NCBI GenBank assembly: GCA_944389985.1 | Contig: CALXON010000079.1 | Span: 1 to 5,929, forward strand | DNA from: an uncultured Spirochaetaceae bacterium | Lineage (GTDB): Bacteria; Spirochaetota; Spirochaetia; Sphaerochaetales; Sphaerochaetaceae | Reading direction: 5' to 3' | DNA length: 5,929 nt | Shown: in pieces, positions 5,823 through 5,929 of the stretch | Layout of the letters: every line of letters starts with the position of its first letter | Numbering within the stretch: position 1 is the stretch's first letter | Notes under the pieces: model-generated | Database searches by the model: none | Seen by the model: the letters and a program-made list of their open reading frames with translations, nothing else | Told to the model about the DNA's origin: nothing | Position numbers and translations under genes: made by a program

Positions 5823-5929
5823 ATGAAAATCGGATTTATCGGATTAGGCATCATGGGTCGCCCGATGGCAAAGAATCTCATCAAGGCCGGCCACGAGCTC
5901 GTTGTCTGTGATCTCAACAAGGATGCGGT
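5823..5929 (+). CDS. 2-hydroxy-3-oxopropionate (tartronate semialdehyde) reductase / 3-hydroxyisobutyrate dehydrogenase family, 3'-truncated
   Basis: Only 35 codons are present before the right edge. They read MKIGFIGLGIMGRPMAKNLI then KAGHELVVCDLNKDA, the N-terminal dinucleotide-binding strand-helix-strand of the beta-hydroxyacid dehydrogenase family with GxGxxG as GLGIMG (residues 7-12). The start closely resembles E. coli GarR as I recall it (MKVGFIGLGIMGKPM). Such enzymes reduce tartronate semialdehyde to D-glycerate with NAD(P)H; relatives act on 3-hydroxyisobutyrate or succinic semialdehyde, and the residues that separate them lie outside the window. AGGAGG (5808-5813) sits nine bases before the ATG. 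Placement directly after the DapA-type gene suggests it reduces the aldehyde product of that enzyme. Confidence 0.85.
   Translation, partial: MKIGFIGLGIMGRPMAKNLIKAGHELVVCDLNKDA

Noticed and set aside
1..5929. tRNA, rRNA, CRISPR array, insertion sequence or attachment site
   Set aside because: No cloverleaf, regularly spaced repeats, transposase reading frame or long terminal repeats were seen; the genes fill nearly all of the window.

Overview
The window reads as a pectin (rhamnogalacturonan/uronate) catabolism locus of an anaerobic, probably gut-associated bacterium. All genes lie on the + strand and are closely packed. From left to right they are: a large AraC-type regulator cut by the left edge (1-2357); a GH105 unsaturated rhamnogalacturonyl hydrolase (2520-3716); a zinc-dependent MDR sugar-acid dehydrogenase resembling LgoD (3780-4823); a DapA/NAL-superfamily lyase or aldolase (4899-5798); and the first 35 codons of a GarR/3-hydroxyisobutyrate-dehydrogenase-type reductase cut by the right edge (5823-5929). 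The base composition is moderately GC (slightly above half by eye). The regulator type, a LacI-like binding fold with an SCGC motif joined through degenerate signalling domains to an AraC DNA-binding domain, is one I associate with spirochaetes of the Treponema/Sphaerochaeta kind and some clostridia. A spirochaete is my best guess for the host, at modest confidence.

A likely division of labour is as follows. The regulator senses a ligand and activates the adjacent promoter (a perfect TATAAT at 2416-2421 without a recognisable -35). GH105 removes the unsaturated galacturonyl residue from oligosaccharides left by rhamnogalacturonan lyase. The dehydrogenase, the DapA-type enzyme and the GarR-type reductase then process the uronate or aldonate products, plausibly to pyruvate plus a reduced three-carbon acid or alcohol. 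KduI, KduD, KdgK and Eda, the enzymes of the usual 2-keto-3-deoxygluconate route, are not in the window, so either they lie elsewhere or this locus uses a different route.

Three control points are visible between genes. The first is the putative activator-dependent promoter before GH105. The second is a clear hairpin with a short T-run between GH105 and the dehydrogenase, which would lower but perhaps not abolish readthrough. The third is a second promoter with a consensus TTGACA before the DapA-type gene, whose -10 region is covered by a perfect 7-4-7 inverted repeat that looks like a repressor operator. The locus therefore appears to be split into at least two transcription units with different controls.

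The most unusual element is the regulator. It keeps the order of a hybrid two-component system (sensor, histidine kinase, receiver, AraC), but the phosphoacceptor histidine and the key receiver residues seem to have been replaced. It has no membrane segment in the visible part and would be a soluble, ligand-controlled one-component protein. These assignments come from reading the sequence by eye; no searches or structure predictions were run.
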